Below, piece by piece: positions 7,200 through 14,798 of a stretch of DNA of 16,593 bases. The stretch is from Magnetospirillum sp. (lineage in GTDB: Bacteria; Pseudomonadota; Alphaproteobacteria; Rhodospirillales; Magnetospirillaceae). Each line of letters opens with the position of its first letter. Position 1 is the stretch's first letter. The translations under genes were made by a program, and so were the position numbers. The DNA is taken from NCBI GenBank assembly GCA_020217035.1, contig JAIWOG010000271.1:1-16593 (forward strand), written 5' to 3'. The notes under the pieces are model-generated. The model was given only the letters and a program-made list of their open reading frames with translations. It did no database searches and was not told where the DNA came from.

Positions 7200-7457
7200 T
7201 CATCCGCGGGTGCGGACGATCACCTTGTCCATCCAGGTCGCCAGCAGCGCGAAGGCGGCGACCATGCACAGCCCCAGCGGCACCAGAACCCACAAATCGG
7301 CGACGCTGAAGCTGGTCGCCTGCCCCTTGATCACCAAGGCGTTGATCATCACCCAAACCAGGACCGGGGCAGCCATGGCCAAAACCAGCAAATAGGGCAG
7401 CAGACGCAAAGCGGGCTCCATCAATTCTATAAGGGTTCTAAGAATCGTTGGCGGCAC
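7200..7457 (-). CDS. Small two-helix membrane protein, function unknown
   Basis: This 85-residue protein has two strongly hydrophobic segments, about residues 17-40 and 52-74, joined by a short polar loop, and a basic C-terminus. It is therefore probably an inner-membrane protein. I do not recognise a family. The start is a GTG at 7457, chosen because GGAGGT lies eight bases upstream; an ATG 12 codons later is possible. It follows the ribbon-helix-helix gene by 56 bp on the same strand and is closed by the terminator at 7114-7144. Confidence 0.7.
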   Translation of the reverse strand: MPPTILRTLIELMEPALRLLPYLLVLAMAAPVLVWVMINALVIKGQATSFSVADLWVLVPLGLCMVAAFALLATWMDKVIVRTRG

Positions 7458-7513
7458 TTATACGCACCTCCCGGCCCAAGTCAAGCGGAGGAAGGCCCTA
7501 CTTTCCTTGTTTC

Positions 7514-7783
7514 TCAGGCGGGTTGCGCCCGACCCAGATAGGTCGTGCACACCACCCGCAACAGCGAGGCGAAGTTGCCCACCTCGCCGCGCCGTTCCAC
7601 CACCTCGTCGTGCAACTGGGTCAGGAACTGCGCCAGCGACAGGCCGCTGTCGGCGGCGATGTCCTCGAGGATTTGCCAGAACCGGCGTTCCACCTTCAGG
7701 CTGGTGACCACGCCGCCGATGCGCACCGAGCGGGCCACGCTTTCGTACAGCGCCGGGTCGGTGCTGGCATAGATGTCGCACAT
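7514..7783 (-). CDS. Ribbon-helix-helix domain protein
   Basis: This 89-residue protein has a central segment reading VVTSLKVERRFWQILEDIA followed by SGLSLAQFL. It matches the RHH_4 type of ribbon-helix-helix domain common in alphaproteobacteria, often annotated as a DNA-binding or arylsulfate-sulfotransferase-like regulator. The strand residues of the ribbon are TSLKVE. It probably dimerises and may bind DNA, but no target can be read from the sequence. GGAG precedes the ATG at 7783. It lies 43 bp after the DJ-1/PfpI gene on the same strand, so the two may share a transcript. No toxin gene is adjacent, so a toxin-antitoxin role is not supported. Confidence 0.8.
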   Translation of the reverse strand: MCDIYASTDPALYESVARSVRIGGVVTSLKVERRFWQILEDIAADSGLSLAQFLTQLHDEVVERRGEVGNFASLLRVVCTTYLGRAQPA

Positions 7784-7826
7784 GGCGGTCTCCGCGTGGC
7801 ATTGGGCGTCGGAGGCGCATCATAGC

Positions 7827-8411
7827 TTATCCGTGGCTGATTTTGGTGCCTAAAACCGCCAGGAACTGGGCCATCCAAGCCGGATGGGCGGGCCAGGCGG
7901 GGGCGGTGACCAGATGGCCGTCGGTGACGGCGCCGTCGATGGCGATGTCGGCATATTCGCCGCCGGCCATGGCCACTTCCGGCGAACAGGCGGGATAGGC
8001 GGAAACCTTGCGTCCCTTGACCACGCCGGCGGCGGCCAGCAACTGGGCGCCGTGACAGATGGCGGCGATGGTTTTTTGGGCGGCGTCGAAGGCGCGGACC
8101 AGGTCCAGCACCGACTTGTCCAGGCGCAGATATTCCGGGGCGCGGCCGCCGGGAATCACCAAGGCGTCATAGGCGTGGGCGCTGATCGTGGCATAATCGG
8201 CGTTCAGGGTGAAATTGTGTCCGCGCTTTTCGCTGTAGGTCTGGTCCCCTTCGAAATCGTGGATGGCGGTGCGCACCTGCTCGCCCGCCTTCTTGCCCGG
8301 GCAGACGGCGTCGACCTGGTGGCCGACGGCCAGCAGGATTTGGAACGGCACCATGGTCTCGTAATCCTCGGCATAGTCGCCGACCAGCATCAGAATGTTC
8401 TTGGCGGCCAT
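7827..8411 (-). CDS. DJ-1/PfpI family protein
   Basis: This 194-residue cytoplasmic protein has the DJ-1/PfpI fold. The nucleophile is Cys119 followed by His120 (AAICHGAQ), and an acidic residue of GDYAEDYE (15-18) is the likely partner. IPGGR at 86-90 is the usual family turn. Members act as glyoxalases, deglycases or chaperones, or are annotated as proteases; which applies here cannot be decided. Length is normal. The ATG at 8411 is preceded by GGAG. It is divergent from the lipoprotein gene and upstream of the ribbon-helix-helix gene. Confidence 0.88.
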   Translation of the reverse strand: MAAKNILMLVGDYAEDYETMVPFQILLAVGHQVDAVCPGKKAGEQVRTAIHDFEGDQTYSEKRGHNFTLNADYATISAHAYDALVIPGGRAPEYLRLDKSVLDLVRAFDAAQKTIAAICHGAQLLAAAGVVKGRKVSAYPACSPEVAMAGGEYADIAIDGAVTDGHLVTAPAWPAHPAWMAQFLAVLGTKISHG

Positions 8412-8566
8412 TTGCGGCTCCTCCCCGTGATTTGTTGTGGTTGCATTATGCGGCCTGGCGACACGTCGCGGGTAACAGCCCGGTACTACGCTTGTCCGTT
8501 GTCAAGGCGGCCACGCCCCCGACGCGCCAAGCTGGCCGTCCGACATGCAGGACAAGAGGTGGGCTC

Positions 8567-9049
8567 ATGGGCCGTGGGGTTTGGGTGGTGGTGGCGCTGG
8601 GGCTGATGCTGTCGGCTTGTTACCAGGTGGCGCCGAGTGTGGTGGAAAAGGGAATCGCCGTGCCGGGATGGAAGGACGGCGTCTACGGCCGCGACGACGG
8701 AACGCAAGTGGACATCCGCTGGGATGGCGACCAAGGCGCCTATGTGGTGGGGGCTGGCGGCGTGGTGCGGTTGGCGCCGCTGTCCGGCGACGTGTATTTG
8801 GCCGATTACCAGGCCGAGCGGCGCATCGTCATGCTGGCGCGGCTGGAATCCGATGGCGACGTGGTGTTCCTGACCCCGTCCAGCCAACGCGAAACACAAG
8901 TGGCTCGCTCCCAAGGGGTGAGCCTGCGGCCGGGGCCGATCCCCCGTCTGGATGGTTCGGCATCGGCCATCCGCGCCTATTTCGCCGCGCTGGCGACGGA
9001 AAGGGGTGACTTGGTGGAAGCCGGGCGATTGCGCTGGCTGCATTCGTGA
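8567..9049 (+). CDS. Small lipoprotein, function unknown
   Basis: This 160-residue protein begins with a basic/hydrophobic signal (MGRGVWVVVALGLML) and a lipobox LSAC, with the lipidated Cys at residue 18. It is therefore probably anchored in the outer or inner membrane facing the periplasm. The rest is beta-rich with several DG and GD turns. I do not recognise a named family. The ATG at 8567 is preferred over the longer open frame because it gives a proper signal peptide and has GAGGTG upstream. It is 61 bp ahead of the metal transporter gene on the same strand and could be co-transcribed with it. Confidence 0.75.
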   Translation: MGRGVWVVVALGLMLSACYQVAPSVVEKGIAVPGWKDGVYGRDDGTQVDIRWDGDQGAYVVGAGGVVRLAPLSGDVYLADYQAERRIVMLARLESDGDVVFLTPSSQRETQVARSQGVSLRPGPIPRLDGSASAIRAYFAALATERGDLVEAGRLRWLHS

Positions 9050-9110
9050 CTTGATCGCGGGGCGCCGCTGACCCATACAAGGGGGGAATCCGCCAGCAGG
9101 AGCCTTTTCG

Positions 9111-10106
9111 GTGGCCGTCACCCCTCACAATCCCGCCGCAGCCTTGGGCGAGGCAGGCATGGTCTACGCCTTCGCCGTCTCGGACGGCAAGGCTCGGGCG
9201 CATCGGCCGCTGGCGGGCGAGGCCGCCGAATTCGACTTTGCCTGGATCCACGTCAATTTCGCCACCGAGCCGGGGCGCCAGTGGTTGCTGCGCCATTCCG
9301 GCCTGCCGCCACAACTGGCGTCCATGATGCTGGACAAGAACGAGGATGCCGGCGCCCAGGTGTTCGGCAGCGGCTGCCTGATCGTGCTGGAAGACCGCCA
9401 GCGCGATTTCGACGCCGATGGCGGCGAGATGGCGGAAATTCATGTCTGGCTGGAACCCAACCGGTTGATCACCGGGCGCTGGAAGCCCTTGGCCGCCACC
9501 GACCGCCTGCGTTTCCGCCTGCAGGTGGGGGACGCGCCGCCCACCGCCTCGGCCCTGTTCTTCGACCTGCTGGAAGAAATCGTCGCCGACCTGGAAAATT
9601 TCGGCCGCAAGGTGCGGCGCCGCTTCGACACCTTGGAAGACATGGTGCTGGACGACGCGGTGGAGGGCATCGCCGGCGAACTGGGCGCCATCCGTCGCGA
9701 GGCCATCAAGCTCAGGCGTCGCGCCATGCCGCTCAGGCAATTGTTCGCCCGTTTGCAGAACACCCTGCCGGCCTGGGTCAAGGACGAGGAAGGCGAGCGC
9801 TTCGACCCGTTGCTGGCGCGGGTCGAACGGGCCATCGGCGACCTTCAGGAATGCGTCGAGCAATCGCGCCTGCTGCATGACGAATTCGCCGCCCGTTCGG
9901 CGGAACGGTCCGGGCGCAACCTTTACATCCTGTCGGTGCTGTCGGCGGTGATGCTGCCCCTGAACCTGGTCACCGGCCTGTTCGGCATGAACGTCGCCGG
10001 CTTGCCTGGCCTGGACGACCGCGCGGCATTCTGGTGGATACTGGCCGGCATGGTCGCCTTCACCATCGTGGTGATGGTGTGGTTCAAGCGCAAACGCTGG
10101 TTCTGA
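9111..10106 (+). CDS. zntB: CorA/ZntB-family divalent metal transporter
   Basis: This 331-residue inner-membrane protein has a long cytoplasmic N-terminal domain with helical, charged segments (about 150-265) and two C-terminal transmembrane helices (about 271-291 and 306-324). The family signature GMN sits at 292-294, in FGMNVAGLPG. The ending KRKRW is typical of the family. ZntB members move zinc, while CorA members take up magnesium and cobalt; the substrate is not decided by sequence, and the symbol is by resemblance. The start is a GTG at 9111 with AGGAG nine bases upstream; an ATG 16 codons later is an alternative. Confidence 0.85.
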   Translation: MAVTPHNPAAALGEAGMVYAFAVSDGKARAHRPLAGEAAEFDFAWIHVNFATEPGRQWLLRHSGLPPQLASMMLDKNEDAGAQVFGSGCLIVLEDRQRDFDADGGEMAEIHVWLEPNRLITGRWKPLAATDRLRFRLQVGDAPPTASALFFDLLEEIVADLENFGRKVRRRFDTLEDMVLDDAVEGIAGELGAIRREAIKLRRRAMPLRQLFARLQNTLPAWVKDEEGERFDPLLARVERAIGDLQECVEQSRLLHDEFAARSAERSGRNLYILSVLSAVMLPLNLVTGLFGMNVAGLPGLDDRAAFWWILAGMVAFTIVVMVWFKRKRWF

Positions 10107-10119
10107 TATAGGGCATTTT

Positions 10120-10132
10120 CACGCGAAGCGTG
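10120..10132 (+). other. Small hairpin after the transporter gene
   Basis: CACGC-GAA-GCGTG forms a short stem 14 bases past the transporter stop codon. A second one, GCCCG-GTA-CGGGC, follows at 10165-10177. Neither has a T-run; together they may slow transcription before the convergent gene. Confidence 0.3.
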
Positions 10133-10189
10133 GATATGCGATCAGCCCAGGCGGCGATTGAGCAGCCCGGTACGGGCCATTGTCAGAGC

Positions 10190-10225
10190 CTAGTCTTGTT
10201 TCCGCTTTAGCTGAAACAAGACTAG
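10190..10225. terminator. 13-bp perfect inverted repeat between convergent genes
   Basis: CTAGTCTTGTTTC (10190-10202) and GAAACAAGACTAG (10213-10225) enclose a ten-base loop. The right arm contains the LysR stop codon (TAG). It lies between convergent genes and probably terminates or protects both transcripts, although no T-tract follows. Confidence 0.55.
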
Positions 10226-11124
10226 ATGAAGCGCTTTTCCGCAGGGTCGGCGAAGCGTTCGCGCAGGTAACGGAACACCGCCTGGACGCGGGCGGCGCCG
10301 TTGGTTTCGCTGTGCGACACCAGCCATAGCGGCATGGCCACCGTCATGTTCAGGTCCAATTCCCGCAGATTGTCCATGGACCGGGCGTAATAGACCGGCA
10401 GGAAGGCGACGCCCAGGCCGGCGCGGGCGGCTTCCAGGTAGACGCGGGCTGAATCGGTGGCGAAGACGACGCGGGGATGGTCGGCGGTCAGCCGTCGCCA
10501 GGTGTCGAAACCGGGAAGCGCTGCGTATCCCCAATGGTCCAGCAGGTCGTGGTCGGCCAAGTCGTCCAGGTTCTGGGGGGTACCGGCGCGATCCAGGTAT
10601 TCCAGGGACGCGAAAGGATGGACACGGAAGGTGCCGACCTTGACCCCCACCGCCCGCGGGTCAGACGGGACGGCCAATTGCAGGGCCATGTCGGCCTGGC
10701 GGGTGCGCAGGTCGACCACCTGGTTGCCGACTTTGATGCGCAGGGTGATGCGCGGATAGCGCAAGCGGAATTCGGCCAGCCACTGGGTCAGGGCGAACGA
10801 GGCCAGACCTTCGGGGGCGGCGATGGTGACCTCGCCCGCCAGTTCGCGGTCGTGGCCGGCCAGGTCGCGTTCGATGTTGCCGGCGGCTTCCTCCATGGCT
10901 TCGGCCATGGCCAGCAGGTTCTGGCCGGCCGGAGTCACCCGCATGGCGCGGCCGACCCGGTCGAACAACTTGACTCCCAATCCGGCTTCCAGCCGATCGA
11001 TGCGCCGCCCGACCGTGGTCTGATTGGTGCGCAGATCGTCGGCGGCGCGCATGAACGAGCCGGCGCGGGCGGCGGCCAGGAAGAAACGCAAATCGTCCCA
11101 ATCGTCGATGCGGTGCTGACTCAT
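10222..11124 (-). CDS. LysR-family transcriptional regulator
   Basis: This 300-residue protein has an N-terminal winged helix-turn-helix (about 9-65: FFLAAARAGSFMRAADDL, then a TTVGRRIDRLEAGLGVKLFDR-like recognition segment written here only in part). A periplasmic-binding-like effector domain (about 95-295) follows. It resembles the group that controls small metabolic genes in proteobacteria, but no effector can be deduced. It is divergent from a small open frame at 11236 and convergent with the transporter gene. A perfect 10-bp inverted repeat starts directly upstream of its ATG and may mediate autoregulation. Confidence 0.92.
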   Translation of the reverse strand: MSQHRIDDWDDLRFFLAAARAGSFMRAADDLRTNQTTVGRRIDRLEAGLGVKLFDRVGRAMRVTPAGQNLLAMAEAMEEAAGNIERDLAGHDRELAGEVTIAAPEGLASFALTQWLAEFRLRYPRITLRIKVGNQVVDLRTRQADMALQLAVPSDPRAVGVKVGTFRVHPFASLEYLDRAGTPQNLDDLADHDLLDHWGYAALPGFDTWRRLTADHPRVVFATDSARVYLEAARAGLGVAFLPVYYARSMDNLRELDLNMTVAMPLWLVSHSETNGAARVQAVFRYLRERFADPAEKRFI

Positions 11125-11175
11125 GCGAAAATGCAGTTCATGTTGGCGATATTTGGCATTTTCGCGATCGTGCCA
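11125..11175. promoter_or_regulatory. Candidate LysR operator region
   Basis: GCGAAAATGC (11125-11134) and GCATTTTCGC (11156-11165) are perfect inverted repeats whose centres are 31 bp apart, about three helical turns. Overlapping the right arm is TGGCA-N12-TGCCA (11154-11175), an arrangement typical of LysR sites. Binding by the adjacent regulator is inferred. Confidence 0.45.
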
Positions 11176-11235
11176 CAGGGTGCACCATCAGCTCAAGCCG
11201 CATGATCGTGCGGCGCCAAGGATCGGAGAACGACA

Positions 11236-11433
11236 ATGCTTGAGCTCAACCATCACACCCACGCCGCCCTTCGTCTGCGTCGCTGGGCCCGCCAGGGCAC
11301 TTGGCGTCGCATGGTCCAGGCCAGCATTGCCCACCGGGCGCGGCCCGCCATTCACATTCCCCTGCTGGCCCGCATCGAGCATCAGCTCCAGTGCTTGTCC
11401 AGGGCGATGATGCACAGCAATCCCAGCAGGTAA
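11236..11433 (+). CDS. Possible small basic protein divergent from lysR
   Basis: This open frame of 65 codons begins at an ATG preceded by CGGAGAA and uses mostly G/C-ending codons up to about 11380. The product is rich in Arg and His (LRLRRWARQGTWRRMV). It overlaps the 3' end of ctaB on the other strand by 52 bp, which counts against the full length being real. I do not recognise a family. It could be a real LysR-linked gene, a decayed one, or chance. Confidence 0.3.
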   Translation: MLELNHHTHAALRLRRWARQGTWRRMVQASIAHRARPAIHIPLLARIEHQLQCLSRAMMHSNPSR

Positions 11434-12236
11434 GGGATCGACCAGGCGAAGTTCCAGCCGGCCCAGCGCCGGCTGGGACGGGCCACCAGCTTCAGGTTCA
11501 ATCCCAGCAGGACGCAGCCCAGGGCAGCGGCGCCCCAGCCGTAAAGCGGCCCCAGCAACCCCAGGAACCACGGCAGCAGCGACGAGCCCACCAGGGCGAC
11601 GGAATTGGCCAATATCCAAAGCGACGTGCGCTTTTCCCCCACCACCACCGGCAGCATGGGAATGCCCGCCGCCCGGTAGTCGTCGGCCAGCAGGATGGCC
11701 AATGCCCAGAAATGGCTGGGCGTCCACAGGAACAAGGTGATCGCCAAAAGCGCCGGCAGCAGCCATTGCGTCGGCTCGCCCAAGGCGGCGCCGGCCAGCA
11801 GGGCGAAAGAGCCGGCGGCGCCGCCGAAGACGATGTTCCACCAGGTGCGCCGCTTCAGCCACACGGTGTAGACGATGGCGTAGACGAAAATCCCCAGGAA
11901 CAGATGGGCGGCGACCACCCAGTTCAAGGTCATCACCGCCAAGGAAAGCGCCGTGATGGTCAAGCCCCCCGACAGCATCAGCGCGTCGGTTGGCGTGATG
12001 CTGCCGACCACCAGAGGTCGGTTGCGGGTGCGTTTCATCACCGCGTCGATGTCGCGGTCATAAAGGTGGTTGAACACCGCCGATCCTCCCGACCCCAGCA
12101 GCATGGCCAGCACCAGCATGCCCAGCGACAGCGGGTCGACGCGCTCGACCATGGCGGCGTATCCGGCGGCGGCGGTGGCGGCGATGGTGACGCCGATGCG
12201 CAGCTTCAGCAGTTCCAAGGTGGCTTTCATGCGCAT
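11382..12236 (-). CDS. ctaB: Protoheme IX farnesyltransferase (heme O synthase)
   Basis: This 284-residue polytopic inner-membrane enzyme of the UbiA superfamily attaches a farnesyl group to heme B to make heme O for heme-copper oxidases. The polyprenyl-binding motif is Asn56, Asp60 and Asp64 (NHLYDRDID), followed by RTRNRPL. The second conserved site is WTPSHFW...DDYRAAGIPMLP (171-196). Seven to nine hydrophobic segments are visible. The ATG at 12236 has GAGG seven bases upstream. It is 12 bp after the DUF420 gene, so the two form an operon. No oxidase subunit genes lie in view, so this ctaB is detached from a cox cluster here. Confidence 0.96.
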   Translation of the reverse strand: MRMKATLELLKLRIGVTIAATAAAGYAAMVERVDPLSLGMLVLAMLLGSGGSAVFNHLYDRDIDAVMKRTRNRPLVVGSITPTDALMLSGGLTITALSLAVMTLNWVVAAHLFLGIFVYAIVYTVWLKRRTWWNIVFGGAAGSFALLAGAALGEPTQWLLPALLAITLFLWTPSHFWALAILLADDYRAAGIPMLPVVVGEKRTSLWILANSVALVGSSLLPWFLGLLGPLYGWGAAALGCVLLGLNLKLVARPSRRWAGWNFAWSIPYLLGLLCIIALDKHWS

Positions 12237-12248
12237 GGCGGACCTCGT

Positions 12249-12671
12249 CTAGGTGTAGAGGTGATAAAGCATGACGTAGACGACCAGGCCCGAGGTCGAA
12301 ACGAACACCCAGACCGGCCAGGTCCAGCGGGCCAGGCGGGAATGGGCGTCGTAACGGCCGCGAAGCGCACGAGCCAGGGTGACCAGGATCATCGGGGTGG
12401 CCAAGGCGGCCAACAGCACATGGGCGATCAGCAGCCCGTAATAGACCGGACGCACCCAGCCGGTGCCACGGAATTGGAAGATGGGGGCGGCGAAGTGGTA
12501 GACCACGTAAACGCCCAGGAACAAGGCGCTGGCCACCACGGCGGCCAGCATGGCGGCGCGATGCAGGTCGCGGCGTCCGCTGCGGATGAAGCCGAAACCG
12601 GCCAGCGCCGCCGCCAGGGCCACGCCGTTCAGGCTGGCGGTCACATGGGGCAGGGTGGCGGCCGCGTCCAT
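12249..12671 (-). CDS. DUF420 membrane protein, oxidase-assembly associated
   Basis: This 140-residue protein has four hydrophobic segments. Conserved His residues sit in VYVVYHF, LLIAHVLLA and VMLYHLY, typical of the DUF420 (YozB/CtaM-like) family. That family is often encoded beside heme-copper oxidase and heme-modification genes and has been linked to oxidase assembly. The gene lies between the 37-residue peptide (one base apart) and ctaB (12 bp apart) on the same strand, which supports a shared role. The function is inferred from family and context. Confidence 0.82.
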   Translation of the reverse strand: MDAAATLPHVTASLNGVALAAALAGFGFIRSGRRDLHRAAMLAAVVASALFLGVYVVYHFAAPIFQFRGTGWVRPVYYGLLIAHVLLAALATPMILVTLARALRGRYDAHSRLARWTWPVWVFVSTSGLVVYVMLYHLYT

Positions 12672-12672
12672 G

Positions 12673-12786
12673 TCACGACCCCATCATCGACCCGAATCGT
12701 AGCAAGGTGGCGGTGTAAAGGCCGATGGCCAACAGGGCGAGCAACAGAACACTCAGCCGTTTGGCGCGGCGCGGCGTAATATCCAT
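12673..12786 (-). CDS. 37-residue single-pass membrane peptide at the head of the ctaB operon
   Basis: The ATG at 12786 is preceded by AAGGGGAA. The stop codon is one base before the DUF420 start, so the two are tightly coupled. The product starts with a basic segment (MDITPRRAKRLS), followed by one hydrophobic helix (about 13-29) and a short tail ending in GSMMGS. Size and placement recall the small assembly peptides found near oxidase genes in other proteobacteria, but I cannot assign it to a family. It is short enough to be missed by standard gene calling. Confidence 0.65.
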   Translation of the reverse strand: MDITPRRAKRLSVLLLALLAIGLYTATLLRFGSMMGS

Positions 12787-12828
12787 GGCACGTTCCCCTT
12801 TATGGTTAAAGGGACACGTGGGGATGGT

Positions 12829-12865
12829 GGCGGGCGGTTAAAAGGGGGCGACGTCATCGCCCGCC
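12829..12865. repeat. Inverted repeat between the ctaB operon and the hydrolase gene
   Basis: GGCGGGCG (12829-12836) and CGCCCGCC (12858-12865) enclose 21 bases. It lies after the hydrolase stop codon and about 40 bp before the operon start. It may act as a terminator for the hydrolase transcript, although it has no T-run. Confidence 0.35.
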
Positions 12866-12883
12866 GTCTGAGGGGCTAAAAGA

Positions 12884-13552
12884 TCAAGCCATCATCCGCC
12901 ACCAGCGCCGCGCTTCGGCGACGCTCCAGTCGGGACCGTGGCCGGAATAGAGGCGGGCCTCGTCGGACAGCTTGGACAGCAGCCGGGTGATGGACTCCCA
13001 CAACTTGGCTTCCGACCCGCCGGGCAGGTCGGTGCGGCCGACGCCCTGGCGGAACAAGGTGTCGCCGGTGACGACGAAGCCGCCGAAATCATAGCAGACG
13101 CCGCCAGGGGTGTGGCCGGGGGTGAAGATGGTCTTGACCACCGCGCCGCCCAGGGTGAAGTCGGGTTCATCCTCGAACAGATGCAATCGGGTGGGGCCGT
13201 CCTGGCCTTCGCCGGTGAAGGCGCGGTTCAGGTCGCTGGCCCGTTCGATCACCGGCTTTTCCTCGGCATGGGCGATGGTGCGCAGACCCAGGGCCTGTTC
13301 CACGGCGCGGGCGGCGCCGATATGGTCGGGGTGACCGTGGGTCAGCCAGATGTCGACGGCCTTGGCGCCCAGCTTCTGCTGTTGGGCATTCACCTCGGCG
13401 ATGATCTGTTCGGCGTCGCCGCCGGGATCGATGATGGCGATCTCGCCGCTGGGGATGTGACGGACGATGTAGCAGTTCTGATACCAAGGCGGCGACGACA
13501 CCGCGATGGTCAGGGAAAAGTCGCCATAATCACCAGCGGCATGGATGGTCAT
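12884..13552 (-). CDS. Metallo-beta-lactamase-fold hydrolase (glyoxalase II-like)
   Basis: This 222-residue protein has the metal-binding THGHPDH motif (His72, His74, Asp76, His77), His147 in TPGHTPGG, Asp164 in TGDTLF and His205 in SGHGP. These form a complete dinuclear site. The GVGRTDLPGG segment is typical of the hydroxyacylglutathione-hydrolase-like branch. A cytoplasmic thioester hydrolase is likely, but the substrate is unknown. The start at 13552 is chosen because a longer start at 13612 would place a 16-bp palindrome inside the coding region. The ribosome site is weak for either. It is divergent from the LOG-family gene. Confidence 0.88.
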   Translation of the reverse strand: MTIHAAGDYGDFSLTIAVSSPPWYQNCYIVRHIPSGEIAIIDPGGDAEQIIAEVNAQQQKLGAKAVDIWLTHGHPDHIGAARAVEQALGLRTIAHAEEKPVIERASDLNRAFTGEGQDGPTRLHLFEDEPDFTLGGAVVKTIFTPGHTPGGVCYDFGGFVVTGDTLFRQGVGRTDLPGGSEAKLWESITRLLSKLSDEARLYSGHGPDWSVAEARRWWRMMA

Positions 13553-13585
13553 CGTTCGCGCCCGCAGCAATGAATGCCAAAGATA

Positions 13586-13601
13586 ATCCCGTATACGGGA
13601 T
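13586..13601. promoter_or_regulatory. 16-bp perfect palindrome, probable operator
   Basis: ATCCCGTATACGGGAT lies in the region between two divergent genes, the hydrolase (starting 13552) and the LOG-family gene (starting 13699). A perfect palindrome of this length in a divergent promoter region suggests a dimeric repressor site. The regulator is not evident in the window. Confidence 0.5.
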
Positions 13602-13698
13602 ATTTTCGACAATTTCCAGACGCGCCTCTTTACCCGATGCTAACCCGAACCCATGACTATGGAATAGGCTGTATTCTTGCTGATGAATCGAGTTTCCC

Positions 13699-14595
13699 AT
13701 GGCCGACGACGCTTCCGACATGCCTTTCCCGACGTTGCGGGACGATTATGTCCAGGTGCCGGGCGAGGACGAAAACGTCACGGCGCAAACGGCGTCGCCG
13801 GCCTATCGGCTGGCCTTCGCCGACGACGACTTCCTGCTGCGGCCGGATTTGCGGGCGGTTCGCCTGCAACTAGAATTGTTGAAGCCGGAATTGCTGCAGC
13901 AGGAACAAGGCATCCGTTCGACCATCGCCATGTTCGGCTCGGCCCGCATCCCGGATCCGGAAACGGCGCGGGCCAACGTGGAACAAGCCGAACAGGCGGC
14001 GCGCAGCCACCCCCGCGACAAGCGCGTCGCCCACCAGTTGACGGTGGCGCGGCGCATGCTGGCCAACAGCCATTACTACGAGGAAGCCCGCCGCCTGGCC
14101 GGCATCGTCACCAGCACCTGCGTGGGCGAGAACGTTTGCGACTTCGTGGTCAAGACCGGCGGCGGGCCCGGCATCATGGAAGCGGCCAACCGTGGCGCCT
14201 TCGAAATCGGCGGCAAGTCCATCGGCCTCAACATCGTCTTGCCGCACGAGCAATCGCCCAATCCCTACATCACCCCGGAACTGTGCTTCCGCTTCCATTA
14301 CTTCGCCATCCGCAAGATGCATTTCATGATCCGGGTCAAGGCGCTGGTGGTGTTCCCCGGCGGCTTCGGCACCATGGACGAATTGTTCGAGGCGCTGACC
14401 CTGATCCAGACCGGCAAGATCGAACCCATTCCGGTGATCATGTTCGGGCGCGAATACTGGGAACGGGTGGTCAATTTCGACGCCATGGCCATGGAAGGCA
14501 TGATCGGCCCCGACGACAAGGACTTGCTGACTTTCGTCGAAACCGCCGAGGAAGCCTGGAACCACATCGCCGATTTCTATCGTTTGCCACGCTGA
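13699..14595 (+). CDS. LOG-family protein (TIGR00730-like nucleotide hydrolase)
   Basis: This 298-residue cytoplasmic protein has the Rossmann-type LOG signature GGGPGIMEAANRGA (154-167) and PGGFGTMDE (220-228). Family members release the base from nucleoside monophosphates (as in cytokinin activation) or resemble them, and older annotations call them lysine decarboxylases. The protein has an extra N-terminal segment of about 70 residues before the core, so it is longer than the 190-residue plant-type forms. The upstream ribosome site is weak. It is divergent from the hydrolase, with a palindrome between them. Confidence 0.88.
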   Translation: MADDASDMPFPTLRDDYVQVPGEDENVTAQTASPAYRLAFADDDFLLRPDLRAVRLQLELLKPELLQQEQGIRSTIAMFGSARIPDPETARANVEQAEQAARSHPRDKRVAHQLTVARRMLANSHYYEEARRLAGIVTSTCVGENVCDFVVKTGGGPGIMEAANRGAFEIGGKSIGLNIVLPHEQSPNPYITPELCFRFHYFAIRKMHFMIRVKALVVFPGGFGTMDELFEALTLIQTGKIEPIPVIMFGREYWERVVNFDAMAMEGMIGPDDKDLLTFVETAEEAWNHIADFYRLPR

Positions 14596-14677
14596 CATCG
14601 GGTCATCGCCTGATCCCGCTCCCCCAAGGATAGGGTATCATGCCACCCAGAACCCACCCCGGGGGGGGATGGGGGAA

Positions 14678-14750
14678 AGACGCCTCCGGCGCGTTGCATC
14701 CCTGGTATTCATTCGGGACGATGCAGCCATGCCGAGAGGCGTCGTCGTTT
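14678..14750 (+). other. Nested inverted repeats after the LOG gene
   Basis: The outer arms GACGCCTC (14678-14685) and GAGGCGTC (14735-14742) enclose inner arms GTTGCATC and GATGCAGC (one G-U pair). This could give an RNA hairpin of about 65 nt followed by TCGTCGTTTT. It may be a terminator for the LOG gene or a structured leader for the kinase-like gene 57 bp further on. The rest of the 203-bp gap holds a G-rich stretch near 14660 and nothing else I can name. Confidence 0.4.
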
Positions 14751-14798
14751 TCCGGCCACCCCGGCGTATGATGATGGGGAACGGTGAGGGAGGCGACC

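Noticed and set aside
5562..7541. 659-codon plus-strand open frame opposite guaA
   Set aside because: It is a GC-rich antisense shadow. guaA on the minus strand is complete and conserved, and the plus frame crosses the strong terminator at 7114-7144.
7514..7783. Antitoxin of a toxin-antitoxin pair
   Set aside because: The ribbon-helix-helix domain suggested it, but neither neighbour resembles a toxin.
10137..10182. Tiny minus-strand open frame after LysR (MARTGLLNRRLG)
   Set aside because: It is too short, with no clear ribosome site and overlapping hairpins; it may be a decayed gene end but cannot be supported.
11301..12779. 492-codon plus-strand open frame opposite ctaB and DUF420
   Set aside because: The product is Gln/His/Gly-rich low-complexity sequence typical of antisense reading of membrane protein genes.
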